Below are positions 43,848 to 55,500 of a DNA stretch of 64,000 bases, piece by piece. Within the stretch, counting starts at the first letter, position 1. Every line of letters begins with the position of its first letter. The notes under the pieces are model-generated. The model searched no databases. It was given only the letters and a program-made list of their open reading frames with translations, and was not told the DNA's origin. The position numbers and the translations under genes were made by a program. Location of the stretch: contig BPQB01000065.1 in the NCBI GenBank assembly GCA_019973155.2, forward strand, positions 62,001 through 126,000. Reading direction: 5' to 3'. Source of the DNA: Phanerochaete sordida. Taxonomy: Eukaryota > Basidiomycota > Agaricomycetes > Polyporales > Phanerochaetaceae.

Positions 43848-45458
43848 ATGTCACAGACCTCTGCTAGGGAGACCTGCAACGAGAACGAGGGCCGAGCCTG
43901 TGCGGAGATTTCGCTGAAGTGGGACGCGATCATAACTCCCGACGCATACACACCGCTTACAGACGCCAACCATCTCGAATGCGGAGACTTGACACCTGCC
44001 ACGGCCAATGCCTTCCTCCCAGATGTCGCGCCCTCCCCGCCGCCATTTTCCTCTTTCGCACTCCGTCCTGCGACACTCTTTCAGAGGCGATTCGGCAAGC
44101 AGGACCTTGTGAACCGCGTCATCAAGGACTGCGACCCATGCATCGTCCCGACGGCGGCGCACGGCGGAGACAGGCGCGAGCTGCGCCATTGGATCCCCAC
44201 GGAGTATCTCAAGGACGGCGCGCTTACGCTCGAAGGCCTCTATATCGCGAACGCACTCACATGTGTGCGCGTCAGCGCGCAGGTGACCGACAGAAATCGG
44301 CGGGACGGCATCGTGGTCGTGCCGCCGGGGCACGAAGACTTTCGCGATGCTCGCGATAAGGACATGGTACGTAGTCATTTATTTCTTGTCTAGTGTCGAC
44401 CGCTGACTATATGCGCCTGTAGTGGTGTCTACTCTGCCCGGAGGTAATCACGTACAGGGAGAACGGGCGAGAACGTGCATGGAATCCTCGGATAGGCAAG
44501 CTCGACAGACACGCCGCCCAGGATCTGCTTCGTACTTCGATCGCGCACGCTCTCGACATCGCTGTTAGCGATCTTCCAGAAGGAACGCTGTACTTCTGCC
44601 CCTCCTTCCAGCACCCTAAGTGTACGCATAAGCAGTACGTTGACGAGCTGGATCTCGCTATGCATCAAGCTGACTATCTGAACCTTCTGCAGAGGTGGAG
44701 GACGCGCCGACGCGGTCGCGGAGCACACGAACAAGGCGTGCAACGCCAATCCTCACCCAGACTACAACTGGAGGGCGCACGGACCGACGTGATTTCCCGA
44801 GGACGAGCGCGGCTACGTCGACGACTCGATGTGGCGCATCCGCGAACCTCCCAAGAAGCGGCGTAGAAGAGGAGACGCACGCCCATCGACCGCTCCCGCA
44901 GCTTTGTTGACGGCCAGCACGACAGGGCCCTCAGTTGTCGTCAAACAAGAGGGAGACTCATTGTCGGACAATGTGGCCACAGAGGCCACTGTCAGTGTTT
45001 TTGGCTCCGCAGCGACAAAGGAGGCGCCTGGGCCACCCGCGCCGCCGCCCGTGCCGACGGTGGCCACATCTATCACCTCCTTAAATCGTGCATCCTGCTC
45101 CGCGTCTCCCCATATCCCAGCCATGAATCCCGAGAGCCACACGTCGTCGTCAGCCGCTCCGCCCCCACACGTGTCCAACGCGTCGCGCGCCCAGCCAAGG
45201 GCCGGACCTTCCACCGCCCCGCGCGCCCACCCACCGCAATCCGCGCATCGCGCCCCGCATTCCCGCGCGCACGTCCCCGCCCCGGCGCGCTGCCCGCCGC
45301 TAGTGCGCTCGAGCCCGTATCCACCGATAGCGTCGTCGGCGTGGACCGACGCCGCGAGCGCGATACCGCCGGACGAGCTCGCGTTCATGGACGCCTGCTT
45401 CGATTTTGACGGGTTCGAGGCTGATAATGCTGCGTACCACTTGCGACGCGAGGCTTAG
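43848..45458 (+). CDS. Orphan protein with CxxC-like motifs and basic/Pro-rich tail
   Basis: Unrecognised protein. Exons 43848-44366, 44423-44619, 44693-44788 and 44867-45458 join in frame to 467 aa. Intron 44620-44692 is convincing (GTGTACGC donor, GCTGAC branch-like element, CTGCAG acceptor). Intron 44789-44866 is less certain: it removes an in-frame TGA but also a protein-like stretch containing REPPKKRRRR, a nuclear-localisation-like run. If it is not an intron, the gene is broken there. Visible features: FGKQDLVNRVIKDCDPC, HWIPTEYLKDGALT, WCLLCPEVITYRENGRERAWNP (a possible zinc-binding C-x2-C), HTNKACNANPHPDYNWRAHG, then a Ser/Pro/Ala-rich tail ending in an acidic FMDACFDFDGFEAD that resembles an activation region. 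A nuclear regulator is possible; this is inference. Confidence 0.55.
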
Positions 45459-46812
45459 AATGACTAGAGAGAATTGTGTGCGGAGTTGGAGCGGGAAATC
45501 TGCTGATGGGGGCTCAGTCTGAGCGGCCGTGGCAAGTTTCATTCTGGTTATCTGTTCGTAAATCAAGCTGATGTATTGCTCTTTGTCATGCAGTAATCTA
45601 TATCGTGTCATTTTCTTGCACATGCTATACTTGTACAATTTGTCTCGAAGCTCATATTTGTCTTGTTATTTACTCGAGGGTGTCGGGACTGCTCGGCTTC
45701 AAGCTGTTATCCCGTCAAACTTGCGAACTCAAATCAACTATGGTAGCGCATTTATGAAACTATCTACAGTGCGACACCTCCATCTCTTTTAGCAAATGCC
45801 AAACGCTCGACAATCACGACTTCGCGAAGCGCGTCTCATTCACCTAAAGCCTCTTCGTCGTATTGATCGCGAGAGATGCGGAGGAGCCCTGCACTGCTCG
45901 AAGGACGAGGTGTTGACGGATGGTCGGCTGGGGTGCACATCGAATGGGCAAATAATAGATGTTGATTTGCAGGACCGTATCGCAGTCAAATCGCAGATGC
46001 TCCGGGCATCGATTGGCACACTATTGCGCTGCAGATATTGTACTACGTTACATCCGCATAAAATCGCGAGTGTTCATGCAAGCACTGCGTCGCCCCATTT
46101 CTCTCCCGATGTTTCTAGCGCTAGCGTGGCTAACTATATAATAAGCGGAGTGCGGCGATGGCCTCCAGCACGCACTGGTTGGGCCACACGATCCCGTCGC
46201 CGAAGGAGCGGATCGCATGTTGGCTTTACCGCACAAGTGAAGTGGTTTTTGAGACTAGCTTGCTTCGTATTTTGCTGCCATAGTTAACGCATCATCCGGA
46301 CGTACAAATTTTGCGAGCACTCCCGTGAGTACGCAATCCATATCTACACATACAGAGCATGACTTCTCGATCGCAGCATGTAGAGCGGAAGACACGCGCC
46401 GGGCCGTATCATGAGCGCTGGGACCCTAGGCAGCATGCGATGCATGAGGACGATCTCTCGTTGATACAAGCGTTGATAGCGTATGTGGGCGCCGCGCAGT
46501 TGCTCTCGCTGGCATCTTGGAACGCGGATCTCAGCTACTACTGTGCCCATGGCACAATTACTGTGCGTGCTCACGCCCAGAAATTTCCATCCATCTGTCC
46601 AGCGAATTACGTTTCATTCATGGCGGTGCCAGCCTGGGCACTAGCAGCTTGGATGACAGCCTCAAAGCAGGGAAGTAAAGCCCCACGCTGTCCGCGCCCC
46701 TTACACGTGGCCAGAGCATGCAAGAGCACTAGCTTTCGGTCGACCTGCAACCTCATTTCTGTTCTCTCTTCCCTCCACCACCGCTCAAGTTCTTCCGCAT
46801 CGTTTTAGCAAG
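45459..46812. other. Spacer, no gene supported
   Basis: Upstream of the NACHT gene. A 149-codon plus-strand frame (46359-46808) runs to the NACHT start but has no domain and no clear ATG context, so I leave it out. Confidence 0.35.
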
Positions 46813-49696
46813 ATGTCCTCCAACCTGAAGGAAAAGGCGCGAAGACTCAAAGGCGAGCTCGAGGACATGGCGCTTCCTGCGGCTCGCAAAGCGTTCGACG
46901 TACTTGAGATTGCGGCCAGTTTCACGCCAGTACCTGGGCTAGATCTCGTGTTCAAGACGCTCTCTTGCATCGTTGAGATGACTGAAGTGAGCCCTACGTT
47001 CTCAGCAGTGCGCAGGCCCTCATGGTATGCAATATTGTAGGATGCTCGCGCAAACAAGGAGACCCGCGAAGCCTTTCTGAGCAGCGTGCAGAGCCTCCTA
47101 TCAGCTCTCGAGAGCGCTAATGGAGAGGCCAAGACCTTAGTGCGTCGTGCTAGTGTCGGTGACGATGAGAAGCAGAAGAAGGCGATGGACGAGATAAAGC
47201 ATTCGAGGGAGCTGCAGGGTGCGATAGAGGGTCTGCGAAGGTAGCGAACAAAATTTTTGTTGGGGATGAGCAAACATTGAGTATTTACAGCTCCATCGAG
47301 GACGTTGAGAAGGACGCAGTGTCACTCAAGCACAGGCGTGGTGTACGCGGAGCAATCGGCAGCGTCATTTACGCTTCGCAAGACGAAGACGCGCTTCAAA
47401 AAATGCGAAAGAAGCTCGAGGATGCGATACATCGGTTCCAGGTGCGCAAACATTGCGAGTCACATTTTGTCTAGTCGCGTAATGCTCCTGTTCTACAGAC
47501 CTCGAGCGCCCTTGCTATAGACAAAGGGTTGCAGGTTATTCAGCGTCTCTTGAAGGAAGCAGGTGAGTTGCGCTTAGCACAGGGCCCTACATGAGTGTGA
47601 CTTCCTTTCAGAAGACGAGAGAGTCATTGACAAACTGACACGTGCCGACGCTGGATACCGCGCAGTGGACTACCTCAAGAGTGGCTTCATGGACGGAACA
47701 CGAAATAAGCTCTTTGACGAGATCCGCACATGGGCAACTGGCCAGCTCCCACCTGATGCTCCAAAGCGTTTCTATGCTCTATTTGGCCGTGCAGGGATGG
47801 GTAAGTCCGCGGTGGCGCATCGCCTGTGCCGACACCTCAGCGAAGGTGACTTCCTCCCCTCCGATAGCTCACTTGTCCTCGGAGCGTCGTTTTTCTTCGT
47901 CCGGGACTCTGGAGACAAAGCGTCTGCCCTCCTCCTCCCCCCTACCATTGCCTGGCAGCTTTCAGGCTGCAAGTCTCACCCTATCCTTCGCACCCTCATC
48001 GCGGATGCTGCCCGTTCTTACATCGTACATGGCACGCAGCAGCAGCTGGACCATGCCTTTTGCGGCCTCCTCGAGCCGCTGTCGGCCGCGAGCGCCTCGC
48101 TTGCGCCGAATCACCGTGTCTTCCTCGTCATTGACGGACTCGACGAATGCTCGGACCAGCGGCTCATCACCGAGGCTCTCACACACCTCTTCACTCTCGT
48201 CCGCACACTCCCATGGCTCTACATATTCGCTGCCTCTCGGCCCGAGCCGCACATCATGGGGGCATTTTCGTCGTCTGCGGCTACTGCCATTGTACACACG
48301 CAAGACCTTGGCGAACCTTCTGATTCGCGAGAGGACGTGGAGATCTACATCCGCAACATGCTGTTAACTGCACCACTTTCCCCGTACTCTAAGCTTCTGA
48401 TCAGCGAGCGCAGCGATACGGACCTTCTACAGCATCTGCTGGACCGCGCTGGTGGCCTATTTATCTTCGCCCGAATAGCCTGCAACTTTCTCCTCGAAAA
48501 TCAGGATGCACCTGATAGCGCACTCCAGCTCATTTTGTCGCCGATTGAGGGAGGTCCGTTGCGATCTTTGGACTCATTATACCTGCAGATCCTCCACTTT
48601 GCTTTCCCGCCGAGCACCTTGGACATGTTCCCTGACAAACATGCACATCTGCTTGCCTCCTTGCACATTCTTCTGCTCTGCAACGACCCCCTTGCCCTAC
48701 CCATCCTACAGCCTGGCTCTCTCGCACTTCTTGGACATCAACTCTGCCAGACCACGCTCATTCGCAATCGACTCCCAGCAAAGGCAGCCAACACACACAT
48801 CAGCTTGACAAAGAAGAACATCGAAAGCATCATTCACTCCCTCCGCTCTGTGCTGTCTACCGACGAAGATGGCCGCGTGGCTCCACTCCATGCCACCCTT
48901 GGCGAGTTCCTACTCGACCCCACTCGCTGCACCGACCCTCTGTACCAAGTCAATGAGGGTGAGGGGCATGCTGGCCTTGCATCCGCATGCCTTGGCGTTG
49001 CTTCCTCCCTCAGGGCTACAACGGACATATTGGCTACCTTCCGTGATAAGGATGTGGATTTGAGAACTTATCAATATGCCATTTGGTATCTCGGTGACCA
49101 TGCTGGCAGTGCTATGTGGACCAAGTCGTTGGACAACAGCTTGACTCAGCTTGTCAGCACTCTCCAGCTTTCTCTCATGGCCAGATTAGTCATGATAGTG
49201 CCCGGCACAAGCGGGGCTGTCCGTGATCATTATCAGGGCCTGCAAAGCTTCTGCAAAAAGGTGCGCCACGAAGCTATTTGCAAGCCAACTGCCTATGCAC
49301 TGCACATCTTCAGATCAAGAATTGTTCTCTGACTACTAGATTTCACAGAGCACCAACGGCGCAAGCACCGGGAGCGAATCAAAGGGTGCATCTGAAGCTT
49401 CACTTGCTGAAGAATATCTCAAGTTCATGGCATACTGCTTGTGCCTCATGGACCATGTCCGCAGTCATCCTGGCGAAGACTGGCCGGACATTTCTGGTGA
49501 AACTGTCCAAAAATACTTCGTGAAGCTCCTGCGAGATGGCTTGAGGGGCCGGTCCATAGTACAGGTGGCTGAAGGATGGGCTGCAGATCAGATCGAGGTG
49601 GGGAGGTACCGGAGTGTGGTGCTGGCACTGAAAGCGGAGATCGATCAGGACGAACGGGCAAGGAGCTTATGGTACGATTTCTCAATCGAGTACTAG
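46813..49696 (+). CDS. NACHT-domain NLR-like protein with N-terminal helical (MLKL/HeLo-like) domain
   Basis: STAND-type NTPase, likely a fungal NLR-like receptor or cell-death protein. Six exons (46813-46986, 47041-47240, 47291-47441, 47499-47562, 47612-49260, 49349-49696) give 861 aa. Residues 1-150 are all helical: FDVLEIAASFTPVPGLDLVF, then a long charged helix, a pattern I associate with the MLKL_NTD/HeLo-like bundles of basidiomycete NLRs. A linker GYRAVDYLKSGFMDGTR precedes the NACHT domain: Walker A FGRAGMGKSAV, Walker B RVFLVIDGLDEC, FAASRPEP (sensor) and LDRAGGLFIFARIACNFL. The C-terminus holds LHATLGEFLLDPTRC and a helical end. There are no WD40, ankyrin or TPR repeats, so the usual ligand-sensing array is missing or replaced by the last 250 residues. 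The TATA-less upstream region gives no regulatory hint. Confidence 0.85.
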
Positions 49697-51589
49697 TACT
49701 GTTACATTGTGTACCCAAGTACTATATGCATGGGACAGTCCAGATCATCAGGCTAATTCGGATGAGCCACAGCCGTGACAGAGACAATACCATGTGTATG
49801 CTCCGATTCGCACATTTCTGCAAAGGTCCACAGAAACTCGCATGAAAATGTGCTCACTACACGGATCCGCTTTGCGCGACGTCAAGCATGCGAAACGACG
49901 TGTCTAGCATCCATAATCCGCTCGATGACGATATCGGCGGTCTGGGCACAGACGTCCCGCATAATCACCTTTGCGTATGTCGCGATGTCCTGCGATTTCG
50001 TGGAACAAGTGCCAGACATTTAGCTGGGATCCAGTACAATTGCAGCGTCTACGTCGGCCAACGTAGGAATATTGAGCAGCGCTTGAGCGGCGACGCGCGC
50101 CGCACTCGCCGTCCCGGTAGACACCCTCGCAACCTCGCCACCGAGACGAGTAGTGAGATGTCGAAGGGGCTGCAAAGTGCTGAGCTAGACGGCGCGCGCA
50201 AAGCAACGCGCCTGGGAGTGTGAGGCGCACGTGTGGGATGTATTCAATCAAGCGAATGGTTCGAGGACATGGAGCCAAAGCCGTTGACGTGCGAGTGGGG
50301 ATCGTGCTGGCGAATCATGATCTACAGGATGCCTCAGAGTGAGACACCTTTCGAAACCTCGATGTATAGCATATGGCTGTACTCCAAAGTTAGGACTTGA
50401 CGCAAAGGAGGCCAGGGGAGATACTCACCTCGGCGGTCGCCTGGAACTGAGGGAAGGATGTAAGCGTTCCTCCGTGCGGACATCATCCGCAATCGCGTCT
50501 TCAGATATGTCGACAAATATCCTATCCGGAAAAAACGGTCAGAGATAAGACTGCAGCAGGTGAAGGCAAGCAATTAAGAATACCTGCGATAGAGACGGCC
50601 TGGAAAATTGCGAATGCCGCTTGCATCCCTCGAGAGACGCTTTGGAATCGCATGTGCCGCCATTGAGGCTGAAGAGGGCCGCAGATCGCGGCCGCTAGGC
50701 AAGAGTTGCGCTCGGCAGCACGCTATAGAGAGCACTTAGCTATGATGATTCGCATCCTGGCTAGGACAGACCGTTGTGCACTCGCACCTCTTTCTCCAGA
50801 AATATTGAGATAGTTGCAAGGTCCTGCGCAGAGTTGCTGAACGTCTGCACGGCGACTCGGATGTGACGGTCCCTTGAAGCTTGAAGGATCGCTAGGGCTT
50901 CGACCGAGAGGTCAGGCTGGCCGCGCATGTCGGGCGGAGATCGCAGGCGTCGTGGTCGGCGATCTCGAGCGATGGGATGGAGAGTGACGTCGAGGTCGGC
51001 ATCGCACCTCTGGCCGAGGGGGGCGCGTACAGATTCCGCTGACGCTTGGGTTTGCTCTTCAGCTGGAAGCGCGGTGCGGCCGGTTTGTAGAGGGAGGCGT
51101 GAATGATCAGGCTTGAAGCTTGAGTACAGAGCGCAGGCTCGGCCATGTCCTCCGCGTTCAGGCTGATGGGCTCGTATGTCCTGACGAAGAAGCTGGTGTC
51201 GACGAGCTCCTTCGTCTGCGCGACATCTGCTCAGTGAAATAGGATATATCGATGGTTCAAGCGGGCAACATACCATTCGCTACGAGCTGACATAGTAGCC
51301 CAGCGCGTCGACACCTATAATATATCGGGCGTCGGAAGATGCTCGCATGCTATCCCCGTCCCGTTCACCTGATCCTCCGCACGACCACGGTCAGTTCTCT
51401 TGCAGAGCTCAGGTTATCATAGCGTTTGTTTAGCAGAGCGATGACATTGCGGTCCACCTGGGGGCAAATGGAGCGTCAGATTGCTACCCAGACGGAGTCA
51501 GCGACAAGGAGGCTTGCCAAACCCAAAGGAGAACTGGGCGTACCTCGATGTCATGACCACCGCATGTCCTCCTGCTGGGTGTACAGCAC
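49697..51589. other. Gene-poor spacer
   Basis: No supportable gene. A minus-strand frame of 171 codons at 50761-51276 and an overlapping one contain short protein-like runs (TSFFVRTYEPISLNAEDMAE) but no known domain and no start. It may belong to the decayed unit that follows. Confidence 0.35.
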
Positions 51590-52560
51590 GCTCCAGGCGA
51601 CGGGATTGCTTGCCGCCATCGCGGTAGCAGACCTCGGTCGAGCAGAGAGCGAATAATGCTCCCCATGAGCACATCCATGCACCTTCGCATGCGCGAGGGC
51701 AATCTGATGACATGCGCATGGTAATCTTAACACGCCGCCGAGGCCGGGGTCCTCGGCACGCGACGCGCGCCGAGCGCGTCCTGTCTAGTTCACGTCGGCA
51801 TGCGCGAGGACGCGGGTTTTGTCGCGACGTTTGGGTGGCCTGCGATGGGAAATTGCAGAGCACTTGCTCGTCGAGCCAAAGCGGCCACGCAGGTGACGGG
51901 AAGGCTGAGGATCTTGGGGGCGCCAGAGAGACGGCGTGTCGACGTTCGCGAGGCGGAGCGTAGCAAGCGCTGCACGCAGGTAGGCAGGTCAGATATATTG
52001 CGGCGGAGCAGAGATATGCAGACGCGTACCGGCGGAGCCCTAGCCCCAGAAGACGGGCTTTGCTGCAGAGCTGCAGCTCGGAGGCAAACCGCTTCCTCTG
52101 CCATTTCCCGATGACCTGGGCAGCGATCGTCTGCATGAGGAGCGAGCAGATTGTTGCGACGACAAGATATATTCAATATCGTCGCGCATACCCACATGGA
52201 CGGAGCTGCGTGTGCAGAAGCAAGGTGTCGCTTGCAGAATCGCGAAGCGTCGCTCGGAGGTTGGACACGGGCCCGATCCGATCGCTACGCGCCGAGCTCC
52301 CGATGCCTTCCCCGCGCTCGCTCTCCGGCGCGCCTTCGAGCCTCCGACCACCACGACCTCGCACACATCCCTGGCTTCATCGCTGCTGCTCTGCTCCTTC
52401 TCTGACGCGACAGCACTGGCCGAGTCCACGGTTCCCTTCGCCCCACGTGACCGCGTCCCACTCGCCCCACGATAGCACTTGGATCTGCAAGACGTCCGTT
52501 TGAAGACACGCCCAGCCACCGTCGCGGCCCTCCACTGGCCGGCAAGCCATATCACACAGG
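51590..52560. repeat. Decayed repeat unit, copy U1
   Basis: Co-linear with U2 (58400-59410) and U3. Anchors: a GTACAGC(A/G)CGCTCCAGG block near 51600, GCTTTGCTGCAGAGCTGCAG at 52057-52076, and a plus-strand frame reading LHWPAS near 52530. Distances between anchors (about 460 and 473 bases) agree with U2 within 15 bases. No intact frame; probably an ancient gene or transposon that decayed. Identity unknown. Confidence 0.6.
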
Positions 52561-55500
52561 ACACCGTGGACGCTGGACGCAGCTCGTGTATATGCTTCCC
52601 GCTCAGCTGGGGGCCTGGTCGAATGAGACGCGTCGCGCCCCGCAGGACTTCTCTATCCCGAGGGCATTTATGAGGCCAGCGACCGCATATATGCGCAGGA
52701 AATGGGCTCATACGGAGCGGCAGATGGGGTTCATTTGAACTGGACGTTTGCTGGTGCGTGCTCAGGACACCTGTCCTCTACGCTGTCGCTGACGATTGCG
52801 CAGCGTGTCTGTCGCGCAAACAACTCGACGTCTCCCTTCAACTTGGAGAATGTCTTCTCCACCACCCGTTTGCTACATTCTCCGGCACACTGCATCCCTT
52901 CCATGGCACTACGGCTTTATTGTCGCAGCCGTATGTCTCGCTGCGCAAACGCGACCGCCTGCGATGCGGAACCCGACCTGTCACCGAGAACGCTGACGGC
53001 GGCGCACATCGCCCCCGACCACCTCCATCGCCCGAGAGGGCAAATGCCGACGTGAGAACTACAGGTCGTGTCCGCCCAGCGAACCGGTTCCAAGCCCTCC
53101 GGGGGCGGGCGCGAGAGGTGGTCGCGGACCTCAACGAAACACGTCAAGGAAGCATGCTGAAACCCAGGGCCTCCGCCTCGCGAACGCGCGCATGCTCCCT
53201 GCACACGCCAGCGTGTGTGTGATTGGACGCGAACGATGCGTTGAAGTTGGTTGATCTGCTCCGTGAGCGAGGCTGCTCGGGGCACGGGATACAGTGGTGA
53301 GCTGCCGTACAGGATCTCTTGGCATAGTTCCGCTGCTGACGGTATGCGCATCCGCTTTGCAGTCTCGTATCCTCCTCGAAAACAGGTTCTAACATTCCTT
53401 TTACGCGAAGCCCTGGACACTCGCGATTGGCGACCGTTTCGCCGTCGTGCGGGCCATCTCGGCGAGATCACGTTTACTTGTACCCATGGTGCGTCCCGTT
53501 CTCAACGACCTCATCCTGCAGTTACGCTGACCAAGATGCTGACGTAGCGAAGGCCGTACCGACATTGCTTCGACGCACACCAACATGACGCACTCTTGGG
53601 TACCGCATGCTCCGCCGACGGCTCAAGACACGCGAACGACTATTTTCCGCCTTTCTTCGCTGTCTCGAGGACGCGCAAGCTGTCTCCAGCAGTTCAAGAG
53701 ATCGCCCCTGGCCGCCACGTCAACGGTCGGGGTACGGTCTAGCACCGGGACGGTCCATGTTCAGGCGACGCGTCGCGCCGAGGCTCCCGGTTCCGGGTAT
53801 CACGCCGTGCTGAGGGTCTTGGCCCACCTTGTCTGGATGTCCTGTGGTGAGTACCCTCGCTTTTGCGAACGATTACTGCTCACAGTCCGGACATCTTCCG
53901 TCCAGGTCGAGTTAGAATCCAGGCGCGTCGCCACCGGCCCCGCTGCCCGGACTTGCACAGTATATGCGCTCCAACTCGAAAGTCAGGCTTGCCGACCTAC
54001 TCAACGCGCTCTCGCACGTCACGCCACGGCCGCCACAACATGCGGTCTTCTGCACCCTTTGAGCAGCAGGCCATACGAGCGCCGGGGCCCTTGTCCGGCT
54101 TGTACATGCGGCGTGCACGAGTTGACCGCAGAAGCTCGGACGCCCGGCCCTTGAGCTTGAGCCCAGAATCGAAGCAACGGACGGCGTGGAATGTGGGTCT
54201 TGCATGCTCGCGAGGCACTCGCCAGGGCAGACCGGTGAGTAGCCCAGCTTTGGATGAATATCCGTGGCTGAACGAGATGTGGACTGCCCAGGCTCGACGT
54301 GGCGAAGAGCCCCGGAAGCGAAATGCGACGAAGAAATGGAGTCCTGCTATCGCGCCTCCCCGCGCACTGGAGGCTGGCGGTTCGCCCGACAGCTTCTATG
54401 CACGGAGCTGTACGCGAGGCCTGCGCGTGCCAGGCACCGCCGGCAGCCCACCTTCATCGCGCCTTTTCGGTCATCCTCATTCTCATACGACGATCTATCG
54501 ACGCGTCCGCCCTACTCTCCAGCTCGACAGGCTACCCGAGCACTAGCAGCGCGCGCGATGCCGCGGCCTCTGTACCCGACATCCTCGGGAAGCCGCTCCG
54601 ACGAGCTCGAGCGCGTGCCTGACGGTGCCCCACTACCAGGGACGATTGTCATGACCATTGGCAACGTCAAGGTGCGCATGCTCTACTTTGTCGGGCGTTC
54701 CATCGTTGCTCATGCTGAAGTCCACGCTAGAATGCCTGGTCGACCCGAGAGGCTCGCCAAGCGTGAGCGGGGAAGGCTGCCGCTGCGAGCAATGTGATCA
54801 CGACGATGCGCGTCGATTAGAAGACTTATGCGCGCTGCTACGGGGGATTCACGGTGGGAGGAGGTGGCCGATATGGCGGCTCTGGAGGAGCTGCTTCAGG
54901 CGATGGTATACTTGGTCAGGTGCGTGACGATGCGAATGTGAAGATGATCGCAGGCGATGACTGTGCCTCAGGTCCGTCGAAGAGCCCCCTGCGCCTGTCG
55001 TCAAACGTAAATGGCCGACGTTCCGCTGCGCTGCGAAGGCCGCCTCGCTTAATTCGCGCGCGCCACCATTTCGCCGAAGCCGTACAGCGCGCTCCCTCAA
55101 GCATGTCCTGCACCTCGCTCATTTGTCGTCTACTGTACAATTACGACCAAATCGGACAAGCGCCCGATTTTTCCTTTATCCGACAACTCTCCAAAACCCC
55201 CACAAATCGAGAAAAAATTATTGGCGGGGTCAGCGGAAAACCGGTATGACAGGTGACATCCGATTTGGTCGTAATTGTACAGTATCATCACGTTTTTGTA
55301 GTTGCAGGACCAGGCCGCCGTCGAGCCTGATTTCAGACCTACACTCTCATCAATCATACCGACATCCCCGGCCTGCAATCGTCGTTCGACTGTCCAACTA
55401 CTCTTCTAACCACAGTCCAAGCCCTTCCGATGCCTAACACTGCACCTCCTTCTTGGCTCAAATGTACTGTAATACTCGAATAGATGTATGTGCTTCGAGT

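Noticed and set aside
44693..44910. Apparent frameshift in the 43.8-kb orphan gene
   Set aside because: Resolved by an ordinary 73-nt intron (44620-44692) with good donor, branch-like element and acceptor.
46359..46808. 149-codon frame directly upstream of the NACHT gene
   Set aside because: No domain or signal peptide, and it overlaps the expected promoter/leader of the NACHT gene.
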